DNA of 64,000 bases. Origin: JABGQS01 sp963666505 (GTDB lineage: Bacteria > Bacillota > Clostridia > Christensenellales > SZUA-584). The translations under genes and the position numbers were made by a program. The notes under the pieces were generated by a model. The model was not told the origin of the DNA, ran no database searches, and worked only from the letters and a program-made list of their open reading frames with translations. Positions within the stretch are counted from its first letter, which is position 1. Each line of letters begins with the position of its first letter. The DNA is taken from contig CAXXXL010000003.1 of NCBI GenBank assembly GCA_963666505.2, forward strand, positions 930,001 through 994,000. The letters run 5' to 3'. This document shows positions 32,387 to 41,736 of this stretch, piece after piece.

Positions 32387-32640
32387 ACCCCTAAAGTGAA
32401 TTTGATAAATTGTAGCGAACGCCAGCAAATAATAATCACATGTAACCTAGTTCTTTATAACCTGTCATGATCAATCGATCTGCAGTAACCAACTCATAAC
32501 CATATTAATTATTATTGTAGCTATATCCTTTTCGAACCAGTCTTTAAAAAGCTGTAGGAGAAAAATAATAGTCTACAATTTATCAAGCAGATTATACTAC
32601 ATCAGGCTTATAGGTTAGCCTATGAATATAACCTAAATAC
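32387..32640 (-). other. Non-coding left end of the IS110 element, candidate bridge RNA
   Basis: About 250 bases upstream of the transposase start (read on the minus strand), AT-rich and free of genes. In IS110-group elements the bridge RNA comes from this side, whereas in the IS1111 group it comes from downstream, here 31032-31198. The outer element boundary cannot be fixed because the family lacks inverted repeats. Confidence 0.4.
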
Positions 32641-32659
32641 AATATACTAGGAGAAAAGA

Positions 32660-33538
32660 TTGATTGAGATTGATTTACATATGCATTCATTTTACAGTGA
32701 CGATGGAGAATTATCGCCCCGGCAGCTGGCGGATTTTTGCGTTTTAAATAATATAAAAACTTTTGCAGTCACCGACCATAACAACACGAATGGCATCCCG
32801 TTCTTGATGGATTACTGCAAAAATAAAAATATCAATTTTATTCCCGGCATAGAAATAGACTGTATTCACAAAGGCGTACTGCTGCATTTGCTTGGATACG
32901 GTATCGATTATAACAATTCAAAATATGAAGAATTATGGGCTCAATACTTATCTAAACAGATAGAAGCTTCAAAAAAAAGGGCAGAGCTTGTCCGTGAATT
33001 GGGAATAGAGTTTTCTGATTCCCGTGCTGCCGCTCTGGCCAAAACCGGAATAATAAACGGAGAAATTATCGCAGAGGCAGCAATGGAATATGACAAGCAA
33101 AGAACTAACCCGATTTTGCAGGCGTATTACGAAGGCGGCGAGAGGGCGGACAACCCTTTCGTTAATTTCCACTGGGATTATTGCAGCCAGGGCAAACCGG
33201 CCTTTGTTCCTATCGAGTTTATAAGTCTTGATGAAGCTGCCGATATTATACGTAGCAGCGGCGGTCATTCAGTTTTAGCTCACCCCGGTATTAATGTCAA
33301 AGAAGATGCGTGCCTTCTTGATAGTATAATCAGCCGTAACGTAGACGGCATAGAAGCTTTTTGTTCATATCACAATAAAGAGCAGTCTGAATACTATTAT
33401 AATTATGCATTGAGAAACAACTTGTTGATAACCTGCGGGAGCGACTTTCACGGAAAAACAAAACCGAACGTAAAAATCGGTAATATCGATTGCCTGGGAC
33501 ATGAATCCTCTTTAGTGGACATTGATAAAATACTGTAA
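32660..33538 (+). CDS. PHP-domain metal phosphoesterase
   Basis: 292 residues from a TTG at 32660 (AGGAG nine bases upstream). PHP ligands: DLHMHSFYSDDG (~5-16), VTDHNNTNG (~39), Glu in PGIEID (~66), HSVLAHPGIN (~200) and CGSDFHGKTKPN (~262). Close in pattern to 3',5'-nucleoside bisphosphate phosphatases (RnmAMP/TrpH type), which hydrolyse pAp and short RNA ends using three Mn ions. It is separated from the next operon by its own promoter, so the link to sugar genes is uncertain. Confidence 0.82.
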   Translation: MIEIDLHMHSFYSDDGELSPRQLADFCVLNNIKTFAVTDHNNTNGIPFLMDYCKNKNINFIPGIEIDCIHKGVLLHLLGYGIDYNNSKYEELWAQYLSKQIEASKKRAELVRELGIEFSDSRAAALAKTGIINGEIIAEAAMEYDKQRTNPILQAYYEGGERADNPFVNFHWDYCSQGKPAFVPIEFISLDEAADIIRSSGGHSVLAHPGINVKEDACLLDSIISRNVDGIEAFCSYHNKEQSEYYYNYALRNNLLITCGSDFHGKTKPNVKIGNIDCLGHESSLVDIDKIL

Positions 33539-33631
33539 CTTTATCAGCGGAATATAATCGCCGATGTGAACACATTATAAACAAGCCCATGATTTTTCTA
33601 GGGCTGATTTACGGAATAAAATAAAAAAGAC

Positions 33632-33660
33632 TTGAAAACCATAATATATTAATATATAAT
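33632..33660 (+). promoter_or_regulatory. Promoter with shared 19-bp operator (site a)
   Basis: TTGAAA (33632-33637), 17-bp spacer, TATAAT (33655-33660). The spacer and -10 form TAATATATTAATATATAAT (33642-33660), the motif also found at 44857, 54148 and 61112. Confidence 0.7.
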
Positions 33661-33731
33661 AGATGATATATCAGATATAACATATCACGTGATCATTTAG
33701 AACTCCATAATAAATTCAATGAGGTGAGAAT

Positions 33732-35060
33732 ATGAGTAATTTAAAAAGCATTTATGATGAGGCTAAAAAGTATTTTGTTGGTGGTGCGTCGGCAGGCGGG
33801 AGAATAAACGGCGTTTTTGGTCAGCCGATTTATATCCAGTCGGCCAGCGGGAGTAGGTTTACTGATGCAGACGGCAAAGAATATATCGACTATCACACGG
33901 GGTCGGGGTCTGCTTTTTTCGGGCACAGGCATCCGAGGCTAAGAGCAGCAATCGATAAAGCTGTTGACATGGGCTTTTTTGTAAACTTTGATACGGCTTA
34001 TCATACAGAGCTTGCCAAACTCTATAACCAGATGTTCCCCTGTGCAGAAATGGTCCGTCTTTCGAACACAGGCACTGAAGTCACGCAGGCGGCACTGAGA
34101 GTTGCAAGAGTATATACGGGCAAAGATATAGTCATAAAATTTGAAGGGCATTTTCACGGCATGCACGAGCTGATTTGGTTTAACCATGGTGATGCGCGTG
34201 GGGCGATGGATGATATCGGAGAAATCGAGAGTATTGCAGATACCGGTGGTGTGCCCGACTGCTTTGCATCTGTGGTCAAGAACGTGGAGTTTAACGATAT
34301 CGAAGCGCTGCAAAGAGTTGTCGAGAGGTACAGAGGAAAGGTAGCCTGTATTATTTTAGAGCCAATAAGTTATAACTGCGGCTGCTATATGGCAGATAAG
34401 GAGTACTTAGAGCAGGTGCGCAAATTATGCGACGAGGAAGGAATAGTACTAATATTTGACGAAGTAATTTCAGGCCTTCGGCTTCGGCCGGGCAGCGCAC
34501 AGGCTTATTATGGCGTAACGCCGGATCTGGCCACCTTTGCAAAGGCGGTCGGCGGAGGTTTCTCAATTGCAGCTTTGTGCGGCAGGAAAGAAGTCATGAG
34601 TGTTCTTAATCCGTTTGGCAGGGCGCTTATGAGCGGTACATACACCGGCGCTCTGATGCCTGTGCTTGCGTCTATCGAGTGCATGAAGATGGCAATGGAG
34701 CCAGGGTTCTATGACCATATCGACCAGCTTGCCAATACTTTGTACGGCGGAATGAACGACCTTATGAAAAAGCACGGGATCGCCGGTCATGTCCGGGGTA
34801 TGGGGGGCAGGTTCGGCATCTACTTTGGTGTGGAAAACAGCGAAGATGATTTTAACTGGAGAAAAGTAGGAGATAGTTATCGCAAGGATATGACCCAGAG
34901 CTTTTTACCAAAAGCGCTGGAAAGAGGTCTGTTCTTCCACGACTGCGGTTCGGTTTATTCAGCTCACTACGGATTCTCTGTACAGCACACAATGGAAGAT
35001 ATCAACATTACGCTTGAAAAAATGGACGGTATCTTTAAAGAGATGAAGAAAGAATTCTAA
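33732..35060 (+). CDS. Class III aminotransferase (glutamate-1-semialdehyde-aminomutase-like)
   Basis: 442 residues of the PLP fold type I, GSAM-like group: DYHTGSGSAFFGHRHP (~58), NTGTEVTQAALRVARVYTG (~110), HFHGMHE (~140), Asp in LIFDEVISGLR (~243) and the PLP Lys in ATFAKAVGGGFSIAALCG (~275). GAGGTGA ribosome site. In a catabolic operon with two M24 proteins and an SDR it more likely transaminates or isomerises an amino-sugar or beta-amino acid than makes tetrapyrrole precursors; no hem genes are nearby. Confidence 0.82.
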   Translation: MSNLKSIYDEAKKYFVGGASAGGRINGVFGQPIYIQSASGSRFTDADGKEYIDYHTGSGSAFFGHRHPRLRAAIDKAVDMGFFVNFDTAYHTELAKLYNQMFPCAEMVRLSNTGTEVTQAALRVARVYTGKDIVIKFEGHFHGMHELIWFNHGDARGAMDDIGEIESIADTGGVPDCFASVVKNVEFNDIEALQRVVERYRGKVACIILEPISYNCGCYMADKEYLEQVRKLCDEEGIVLIFDEVISGLRLRPGSAQAYYGVTPDLATFAKAVGGGFSIAALCGRKEVMSVLNPFGRALMSGTYTGALMPVLASIECMKMAMEPGFYDHIDQLANTLYGGMNDLMKKHGIAGHVRGMGGRFGIYFGVENSEDDFNWRKVGDSYRKDMTQSFLPKALERGLFFHDCGSVYSAHYGFSVQHTMEDINITLEKMDGIFKEMKKEF

Positions 35061-35090
35061 ATAAAGTAAATAATACATAGGAGGCAAATG

Positions 35091-36272
35091 ATGTTTCAGC
35101 ATATTTCAGAATTACAGAGTTTTTTAAAGCAAAACAAAGCAGCCGCAGCTTTCCTGCGTTTGCCGGAGAACCTGGTTCTTTTTTCTCAGTACTGGCCCCG
35201 TTACGGATACTCGTTTATATTCATTCCTGCAAAAGGCGAACCAACCGTGATTTGCCCTAATGTTGAAGTCGAGGACACGGCGGAAGTCGGGCTGGAACGT
35301 GTGATGGGGATTGACGATGTATTGATGACGGGGGATCCGGCAGATAATGTTATTGCACAAGTCGAAAAACTGCGCAGTGAGCATAATATCCCCGACGGCG
35401 CAAGGATAGCTATTGAAAAAGGCGAGAACGTAATGGCGCCGACCTTTGTTGCAAACAAGGTACAGTTGACAGGAGATAATTCAAATGCTCTTATCGAATC
35501 AGCATTTAAAACAAAAGATTTCATTCCCGTTCGGGATGCTATTCGTGATATTCGCAGTATAAAAACTAAGAGCGATCTTGGGAAAATACAGCTCGTCAAC
35601 GAAATCCTTCAGAAAGCTTGCGATTATTATGAAGAACTTCTGGAGCGCCCGGGCATACGGGAAGCTGATGTTCTTGCAGAAACGGAATGCTATTTTAATA
35701 AACTTGCCAGCGGGTATAAGGGCATACGTGGTGTTAGTCGGGCGTTTGGGCAGCTGAGCACAGGACCGGAGCGGTCTTTGCTTGGGTGGGCCGAGGGCAT
35801 TGTAAGCATCAGCCGCCACTTAGAGAAGGGCGATGTATGCATGCTGGATATCGGCGTATGCGTAGACGGGTACTGGGCGGATTTAACGCGCACCGGCTGC
35901 GTAGGCGGGTTTGAAGGGCAGAAGAAGGATGCATACGATGTCGTTGTGGGCGCATTCAAAGCCGGCTTAGCGGCTGCGAAAGACGGCGCTACGGGCGGCG
36001 ATGTTGACAATGCCTGCCGCCAACATATTGAGGAGTGCGGATACGGAGAGTATTTTGTGCACTCATCCGGACACGGCACCGGTTTTGCGCATAGCGAAGG
36101 TTTCCCGAATCTTGAACCGGGGTCAAAGGATGTATTGCGCTCAAACATGGTCATTGCAATAGAACCCGGGTTGTACATCCCCGGCATCGGCGGGATCCGA
36201 ATCGAGGAAAACTGTGTTGTCGGGCCGGAAGGTTCGCAGATCCTCGGCACAGTTCGCTCCGGACGGCTGTAA
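35091..36272 (+). CDS. M24-family (Xaa-Pro peptidase/creatinase-like) metallohydrolase, copy 1
   Basis: 393 residues; of two adjacent ATGs the second (35091) has the better 6-base spacing from AGGAGG. N-terminal creatinase-type domain (~1-150), then a pita-bread domain with all five metal ligands: Asp in MLDIGVCVDGYWADLTRTG (both), His in SSGHGTGF (~325), Glu in AIEPGLYIPG (~350) and RIEENCVV (~370). Hydrolyses a peptide or C-N bond. Paired with a second M24 gene at 37206, same length and order, separated by the SDR. Confidence 0.82.
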   Translation: MFQHISELQSFLKQNKAAAAFLRLPENLVLFSQYWPRYGYSFIFIPAKGEPTVICPNVEVEDTAEVGLERVMGIDDVLMTGDPADNVIAQVEKLRSEHNIPDGARIAIEKGENVMAPTFVANKVQLTGDNSNALIESAFKTKDFIPVRDAIRDIRSIKTKSDLGKIQLVNEILQKACDYYEELLERPGIREADVLAETECYFNKLASGYKGIRGVSRAFGQLSTGPERSLLGWAEGIVSISRHLEKGDVCMLDIGVCVDGYWADLTRTGCVGGFEGQKKDAYDVVVGAFKAGLAAAKDGATGGDVDNACRQHIEECGYGEYFVHSSGHGTGFAHSEGFPNLEPGSKDVLRSNMVIAIEPGLYIPGIGGIRIEENCVVGPEGSQILGTVRSGRL

Positions 36273-36327
36273 GTATATACATAAGGCGGAATGAAAGAAC
36301 CATTTATAGAAGTAAAAGGAGGGTATC

Positions 36328-37095
36328 ATGATAGAAAAACTTTTTGGACTGAAAGGAAAGACCGCATTGGTCACCGGGTCTTCTCAAAGCCTTGGCCTGG
36401 TATTTGCAAAGGCACTTGGAGCTGCTGGAGCAAGAGTCATACTTAACGGAAGAGACAAAGAAAAGCTTGAAACGGCAGCAAGAGAAGTGAGAGAAAGCGG
36501 TATAGAAACCTATACGGCCCGTTTTGATATCACGAAGAAAGACCAGGTCGTCGACGCAATTGAAAAGATTGACAAAGATATTGGAACAATCGATATATTA
36601 GTTAATAATGCCGGAATCCAACGAAGGACCAAGCTGGAGGATTTTCCCGAGAAGGATTGGGATGACCTTATGAAGACCAACTTAAAAGGAGCCTTTCTTG
36701 TAACGCAGCAGGTAGGGAAAAGGATGATAAAAAACAAAGCAGGGAAAATCATCAATATAGGCTCTATGCAGTGTGAGCTGGGAAGGCAGAATATAACGCC
36801 TTATTCGGCAACAAAGGGCGGCATACAGATGTTTACGAGAGGCACAGCTGTAGAATGGGCTAAGTATAACATTCAGGTAAATGGTATTGCACCGGGGTAT
36901 TTTATAACCAAAATGACAAAACCTTTGGCTGATGATAAAGAATTCAGCTCATGGCTTTGCGCAAGGACGCCGGCAAACCGCTGGGGTCTGCCCGAGGAAC
37001 TGATCGGAGCTTTGATACTGCTGGCTTCGGATGCATCCAGTTTTATAAACGGACAGATGATCTTCGTTGACGGCGGTATATTATCGTCGATGTGA
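36328..37095 (+). CDS. SDR-family oxidoreductase (gluconate 5-dehydrogenase-like)
   Basis: 255 residues, classical SDR. TGSSQSLGLVFAKALG (TGxxxGxG, ~17), NNAGIQRR (~91), Ser in INIGSMQCELG (~142), Tyr-Lys in TPYSATKGG (~157), VNGIAPGYFITKM and a C-terminal INGQMIFVDGG. The pattern fits 2-deoxy-D-gluconate 3-dehydrogenase / gluconate 5-dehydrogenase enzymes that oxidise sugar acids with NAD(P). AAAGGAGG before the ATG. Confidence 0.85.
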   Translation: MIEKLFGLKGKTALVTGSSQSLGLVFAKALGAAGARVILNGRDKEKLETAAREVRESGIETYTARFDITKKDQVVDAIEKIDKDIGTIDILVNNAGIQRRTKLEDFPEKDWDDLMKTNLKGAFLVTQQVGKRMIKNKAGKIINIGSMQCELGRQNITPYSATKGGIQMFTRGTAVEWAKYNIQVNGIAPGYFITKMTKPLADDKEFSSWLCARTPANRWGLPEELIGALILLASDASSFINGQMIFVDGGILSSM

Positions 37096-37205
37096 CGACA
37101 GTTTTATTGGCTTATAATATTTAGGCAAAGGTTCAAATATTAATGCATTTGCCGGCAAACAGGAATTGCCAGAAAACACCTGCGTTACTTTGAAAGGAAA
37201 AAATT

Positions 37206-38369
37206 ATGTATCAGAATATAGATGTGTTTCAAAAGAAGCTAGTCCTGAACGGTATCGATGTAGCGGTCCTGAGGCTGTCTCAAAATGTTTTGCTGTTTTC
37301 GCAGTACTGGTCACGTAACAATCTCTCTTTTATAGTAATTCCCGCCGCAGGGAACCCAAGCGTTATCTATCCTATTGCCGAGCAGGAAGACATCGAGCTC
37401 GCAAAGCTTGGAAATACCTATCCTTTTTATGACTGGAAAATTTCTGACGGTGATCCACACGACCAAATCGCTGCTATTTTTGAAAAGCTTTCAGAGGAAT
37501 ACGGTCTTGCCGGCAGATCGCCAGTGATCGGTGTCGAAAACGACTACGACGAGTTCGCTCCATGCTATATCCCGGGGAAGGTATACGTTCCGGGACGTAA
37601 AGCATTTTCGACAATAAAAAAAGCTTTCGGCAGTGACAGGTTTGTGAGCGTAAGAGATTTGATCGTGGACATCATGGCGATCAAAACAGAATTTGATATC
37701 GAAAAAATAAAGACGGTTAATGCCATCGCACATCTTGCTATGAAAGAGTTTGAAAAATTGATCGAGCAGCCGGGCATACGTGAGATAGATGTAGCTTCAG
37801 AGGTCGAATGCTTCATACCTAAAACCGCATGTGGGTTTAACGGTAGCAGGGCTGCACGGGGAATAGCGCAGCTTAGCTCCGGGCTTAAGTCTGTGGATGC
37901 GGTGTGCGAGGGAGTATATGGTGACGGATGTATTCTGCAGAAAGGGGATATGTGTCTGCTGGAGCTGGCGGTAATCGTGGATGGTTATTGGTCGGATGTA
38001 ACAAGAACTGGCTGCGTCGGCGGGTTTGAAGGCAAGAAGGCGCAGATGCGGGATGTTGTGGATAAAGCATTTGCAGCCGGTCTAAAGCTGATCCGCCCCG
38101 GCGCTGTCGCTTCGGACATAGACCTTGCCACACGCAAAGTCGTAAGAGAGGCCGGTATGGAGGAATACTATTTTGCATCGTCGGGGCATGGCGTCGGTTT
38201 TGCCTATCACGAAGACATGCCTATCCTGCATCCGGAATCAAAGCATGTGCTTAAGGAAAACATGGTAATCGCACTGGAACCGGCGGTATACATACCGGAT
38301 GTCGGCGGATACAGGACAGAATTGAATATCCTTGTAAGAAAAGATGATGGTTTAGTTTTAAAAGACTGA
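37206..38369 (+). CDS. M24-family metallohydrolase, copy 2 with altered metal ligand
   Basis: 387 residues, paralogue of the 35091 protein (LSQNVLLFSQYWSRNNLSF against LPENLVLFSQYWPRYGYSF). The first metal Asp is Glu here: LLELAVIVDGYWSDVTRTG instead of MLDIGVCVDGYWADLTRTG. The second Asp, the His (SSGHGVGF), and both Glu (ALEPAVYIPD; YRTELNIL) remain. Such a change may alter metal content or leave a creatinase-like metal-independent hydrolase. The two proteins could form a heterodimer, as M24 enzymes are often dimers. Expressed in the same operon. Confidence 0.82.
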   Translation: MYQNIDVFQKKLVLNGIDVAVLRLSQNVLLFSQYWSRNNLSFIVIPAAGNPSVIYPIAEQEDIELAKLGNTYPFYDWKISDGDPHDQIAAIFEKLSEEYGLAGRSPVIGVENDYDEFAPCYIPGKVYVPGRKAFSTIKKAFGSDRFVSVRDLIVDIMAIKTEFDIEKIKTVNAIAHLAMKEFEKLIEQPGIREIDVASEVECFIPKTACGFNGSRAARGIAQLSSGLKSVDAVCEGVYGDGCILQKGDMCLLELAVIVDGYWSDVTRTGCVGGFEGKKAQMRDVVDKAFAAGLKLIRPGAVASDIDLATRKVVREAGMEEYYFASSGHGVGFAYHEDMPILHPESKHVLKENMVIALEPAVYIPDVGGYRTELNILVRKDDGLVLKD

Positions 38370-38488
38370 AGTGTTTTTATTATCAAGACAGCGGGGAACA
38401 TAGTTCATCCCATTGTTTATTACAAATAAAATATGGTAGTATATATCTATCGCTACAATGATAATAACAGCGAAAGGGAAAATGATAA

Positions 38489-39109
38489 ATGCCGATAATA
38501 AACACGAGCATACAGAACCAGATATTTGAAATCATCAAAAAAGAGATTTTTGAAAAAAAATATAAATTTGGCGAACAGATAAACCCCAAGGTTATTGCAG
38601 AAGAGAACGGGATAAGTGTCATGCCGGTGCGGGATGCGCTGCTGCAGCTTGTAAATCGGGGTTTGGTTATCAACAGGGCAAGGGTCGGGTTTTTTGTAGC
38701 GAACTTTTCCAAAAGCGATATAAAGGACATCATGGAAGTGAGAAAGATGTTCGAACTGTATTGTCTTGATGAAGGTTTTGACCGGATCGATCGCAAGCAA
38801 ATCGATGATTTTTATAATAAAATGAAGAACAAAAAGCTTTCGAAGCAAGAATTTTACGAGCTCGATTTTAAAATGCATAATTCAATCATTCTGGCGGCGG
38901 ACAATAAATTTCTGATGGCGCAGTACGAACGGATAAAAGATATATTTATGCTTTTCGTTTATTATGATACGACCCATGACAAGGAAGCATATAAGGAACA
39001 CGAGCAGGTCATACAAGCGATAATTAACAATAATAAAAAAAGAGCAGTCAATGAACTGGAAAAACATCTTGACCGTGTCGAAAAAGAAATATTAGTCCAT
39101 ATAGAATAG
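38489..39109 (+). CDS. GntR-family (FCD-type) transcriptional regulator
   Basis: 206 residues. Winged helix at ~10-75 (GEQINPKVIAEENGISVMPV, RDALLQLVNRGLVINRARVGFFV) followed by an all-helical FCD effector domain (EVRKMFELYCLD, DFKMHNSIILAADNKFLM, EHEQVIQAIINNNKKRAVNEL), where His and Asp/Glu may bind a metal and a sugar acid. It sits between the M24 operon and the kinase operon and is a leading candidate for the regulator of the shared 19-bp motif; a weak version (AGTATATATC) occurs in its own leader near 38438. Confidence 0.85.
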   Translation: MPIINTSIQNQIFEIIKKEIFEKKYKFGEQINPKVIAEENGISVMPVRDALLQLVNRGLVINRARVGFFVANFSKSDIKDIMEVRKMFELYCLDEGFDRIDRKQIDDFYNKMKNKKLSKQEFYELDFKMHNSIILAADNKFLMAQYERIKDIFMLFVYYDTTHDKEAYKEHEQVIQAIINNNKKRAVNELEKHLDRVEKEILVHIE

Positions 39110-39164
39110 TGTAATTATAAGTGAATGACGTATCTGTCAGGAAAACGTATCAGAGGAAATAATC

Positions 39165-40241
39165 ATGATAAAACTAAGAGAAGAATATGAATATGCACTG
39201 GTCATACCGACCAGCATCGGCATTCGCCTTACACCGGGAAATAGGCAGCCGGTAAACGTGAGCAACAAGTACACAATGACCTCCTCAAGCGCCGAATCCA
39301 ATGTCGGAAATATATCGGCGGCGCTGGGCATGCGTGTCAAGCTGTTGACGGCTTTTGTTGAAGACAGCGAGATAGCGCAGTTCATCAAGGGCGAGCTGAG
39401 AAAAAGAAACCTGGAGTTCGAAGGAAAGTGCGTTCCGAAAGGCGGCCCTTGGGGCTACCGGCATCAGTTCAATATTGCCGACAGCGGTTTTGGGATGCGT
39501 GGCCCCCGTGTACTCAACGACCGCACCGGTGAAGTGGGCAAAACGCTCTGTGCGGCAGATTTTGATCTTAAGCGCATATTCGAAAAAGAAGGGGCAGCAA
39601 TCGTCCACATGTCGGGGCTTATTGCGGCGCTTTCCCCTGAAACAAGCCGGTTTTGTCTTGACGTTGCAAAGGCAGCCAAACAGACAGGCTCGCTTATCAG
39701 CTTTGATTTGAACTACCGTGAGTCATTTTGGAGCGGGCGGGAAAATGAACTGAGGGACGTGTTCTCGCAGATAGCAGGCATTGCGGATATTCTTGTGGGC
39801 AACGAAGAAGACTATCAGCTTGCGCTTGGCATACAGGGCCCGGAAGCCGGAGGCAGCGGCATTGCTGAAAAGATCGATGGATTCAAAGAGATGATTAAGA
39901 GTGTTAAAAAGCAGTATCCAGACGTTTCGGTTTTTGCGACAACGCTGCGGCAGGTCATAAATGCGAATATGCATATGTGGGGTGCAATAATGCTTGCCGG
40001 GGATGAGTGGAACATTATAAAGCCGAGGGAGATACCCGTATATGATCGTATTGGCGGCGGTGACGGTTTTGTGGGTGGTGTACTGTATGCGATTCTAAAA
40101 GGCTGGAGTGCAGACAAATGGCCGCAGTTCGGATGGGCAACGGGCGCTCTGGCAGCAACGCTTGCCACGGACTATGCACAGCCCGCCAGCGAAGACGCAG
40201 TTTGGGCGATATATGAGGGTAACGCCAGAGTGAAAAGATAA
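39165..40241 (+). CDS. PfkB-family sugar kinase (2-keto-3-deoxygluconate kinase-like)
   Basis: 358 residues. Ribokinase-type landmarks: substrate loop ESNVGNISAALGMRVKLLTAF (~45), SFDLNYRESFW (~185), VGNEEDYQLALG (~210) and the anion-hole/catalytic motif RIGGGDGFVGGVLYAIL (~295). Closest in pattern to KDG kinases that phosphorylate 2-keto-3-deoxygluconate to KDPG, the substrate of the aldolase at 9107. RBS AGGAAA before the ATG is modest. Confidence 0.8.
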   Translation: MIKLREEYEYALVIPTSIGIRLTPGNRQPVNVSNKYTMTSSSAESNVGNISAALGMRVKLLTAFVEDSEIAQFIKGELRKRNLEFEGKCVPKGGPWGYRHQFNIADSGFGMRGPRVLNDRTGEVGKTLCAADFDLKRIFEKEGAAIVHMSGLIAALSPETSRFCLDVAKAAKQTGSLISFDLNYRESFWSGRENELRDVFSQIAGIADILVGNEEDYQLALGIQGPEAGGSGIAEKIDGFKEMIKSVKKQYPDVSVFATTLRQVINANMHMWGAIMLAGDEWNIIKPREIPVYDRIGGGDGFVGGVLYAILKGWSADKWPQFGWATGALAATLATDYAQPASEDAVWAIYEGNARVKR

Positions 40242-40264
40242 GCGTATTGAAAGGAAATCAGAAA

Positions 40265-41716
40265 ATGAAAAAAGCGGATATTGGTGTAATAGGCCTTGCA
40301 GTGATGGGCGAGAATCTTGTAATGAACATGCAAAGCAAGGGCTTTACCGTGGCCGTATTTAACAGAAGCACCGACAAGGTAACCAAGTTTATTGAGGGGC
40401 GTGCCAGCGGGAAAAACATCATAGGCACATATAGCATCGAAGAGCTGGCGAGCAGACTGAAAACGCCACGCAAGGTGATGCTGATGGTCAAGGCCGGCCA
40501 GCCAGTCGATGCCTTTATTGATAAACTGATACCGCATCTTGAAAAGGGCGATATCATAATAGACGGCGGCAACTCATATTATCCCGACACTATACGCAGA
40601 ACGAAATATATTGAAGAAAAAGGGATGCTCTATGTAGGTGCAGGCGTTTCAGGCGGCGAGGAAGGTGCGCTAAAAGGTCCCTCTATAATGCCAGGCGGCT
40701 CTTGGAAAGCATGGCCGTTTGTAAAACCGATATTACAGGCGATTGCAGCCAAAGTTGAAGACGGCAGCCCTTGCTGCGAGTGGGTCGGCGCTGACGGCGC
40801 AGGTCATTTTGTTAAAATGGTACACAACGGCATTGAATATGGAGATATGCAGCTGATATGTGAAGCATACAGCCTGATGAAAGATTTGCTTCATATGTCG
40901 GCGGACGAGATGCACGATGTGTTTGAAGAATGGAATAAGGGTGAACTTGACAGCTACCTGATCGAGATAACAAGGGATATACTTGCATATAAAGACGAAG
41001 ACGGCCTGCCGTTAGTCGATAAGATACTTGATACGGCCGGACAAAAGGGAACGGGTAAGTGGGCCTCAGTCACGTCTCTGGATGAAGGCGTCCCGCTCAC
41101 ATTGATAGGCGAAGCCGTGTTCTCCAGGTTTTTGTCGGCGTTGAAGGAAGAGAGAACAGCCGCATCCAAGGTGCTTTCAGGGCCTCAGCCGTCATTCGGC
41201 GGAGACAAAGCAACATTTATCAACGATATCAAGAATGCACTTTACATGTCAAAAATCGTATCTTATGCACAAGGATACACATTGATGCGAGCCGCAGCGC
41301 AAACATACGGATGGGAATTGAATTACGGTGAAATTGCGCTGATGTGGCGGGGCGGCTGCATTATCCGCAGTAGGTTCCTAGACAGTATAAAAGAAGCGTT
41401 TGATAAAAAACCGGACTTGACGAATCTGCTTTTAGATTCGTTTTTCAAGCATACGGTACAGAGGTGTCAGCAAAGCTTGAGACAGGTAATGTCCGCTGCT
41501 GCGCTAGGCGGCATTCCGGTTCCTGCTTTTGCAACCGCACTCTGTTATTATGACGGGTATCGCAGCGAGCGTCTGCCGGCAAACCTTCTGCAGGCACAGC
41601 GTGACTATTTCGGTGCGCATACATACGAACGTGTCGATGAGCCGCGGGGTACATTTTTCCATACGAACTGGACGGGCGAAGGCGGCACTACATCTTCAAC
41701 AACATATTCAGTATAA
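40265..41716 (+). CDS. gnd: 6-phosphogluconate dehydrogenase, decarboxylating
   Basis: 483 residues, normal for the long (PF00393) enzyme. The frame opens at a TTG at 40247 but the ATG at 40265 has AAAGGAA at proper distance. NADP loop GVIGLAVMGENLVMNM (~7), then GNSYYPDTIRR (~105), SGGEEGALKGPSIMPGG (~130), catalytic Lys-His-Asn in HFVKMVHNGIEYGDMQL (~185) and C-terminal FHTNWTG. Oxidises 6-phosphogluconate to ribulose 5-phosphate and CO2. In this operon it may serve a related phospho-sugar acid. Confidence 0.93.
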   Translation: MKKADIGVIGLAVMGENLVMNMQSKGFTVAVFNRSTDKVTKFIEGRASGKNIIGTYSIEELASRLKTPRKVMLMVKAGQPVDAFIDKLIPHLEKGDIIIDGGNSYYPDTIRRTKYIEEKGMLYVGAGVSGGEEGALKGPSIMPGGSWKAWPFVKPILQAIAAKVEDGSPCCEWVGADGAGHFVKMVHNGIEYGDMQLICEAYSLMKDLLHMSADEMHDVFEEWNKGELDSYLIEITRDILAYKDEDGLPLVDKILDTAGQKGTGKWASVTSLDEGVPLTLIGEAVFSRFLSALKEERTAASKVLSGPQPSFGGDKATFINDIKNALYMSKIVSYAQGYTLMRAAAQTYGWELNYGEIALMWRGGCIIRSRFLDSIKEAFDKKPDLTNLLLDSFFKHTVQRCQQSLRQVMSAAALGGIPVPAFATALCYYDGYRSERLPANLLQAQRDYFGAHTYERVDEPRGTFFHTNWTGEGGTTSSTTYSV

Positions 41717-41736
41717 TTAAAAGGACGTTATAGAAA

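Noticed and set aside
33732..35060. Tetrapyrrole biosynthesis (hemL)
   Set aside because: The aminotransferase is GSAM-like, but the operon is catabolic with M24 and SDR genes, and no hem genes are near.
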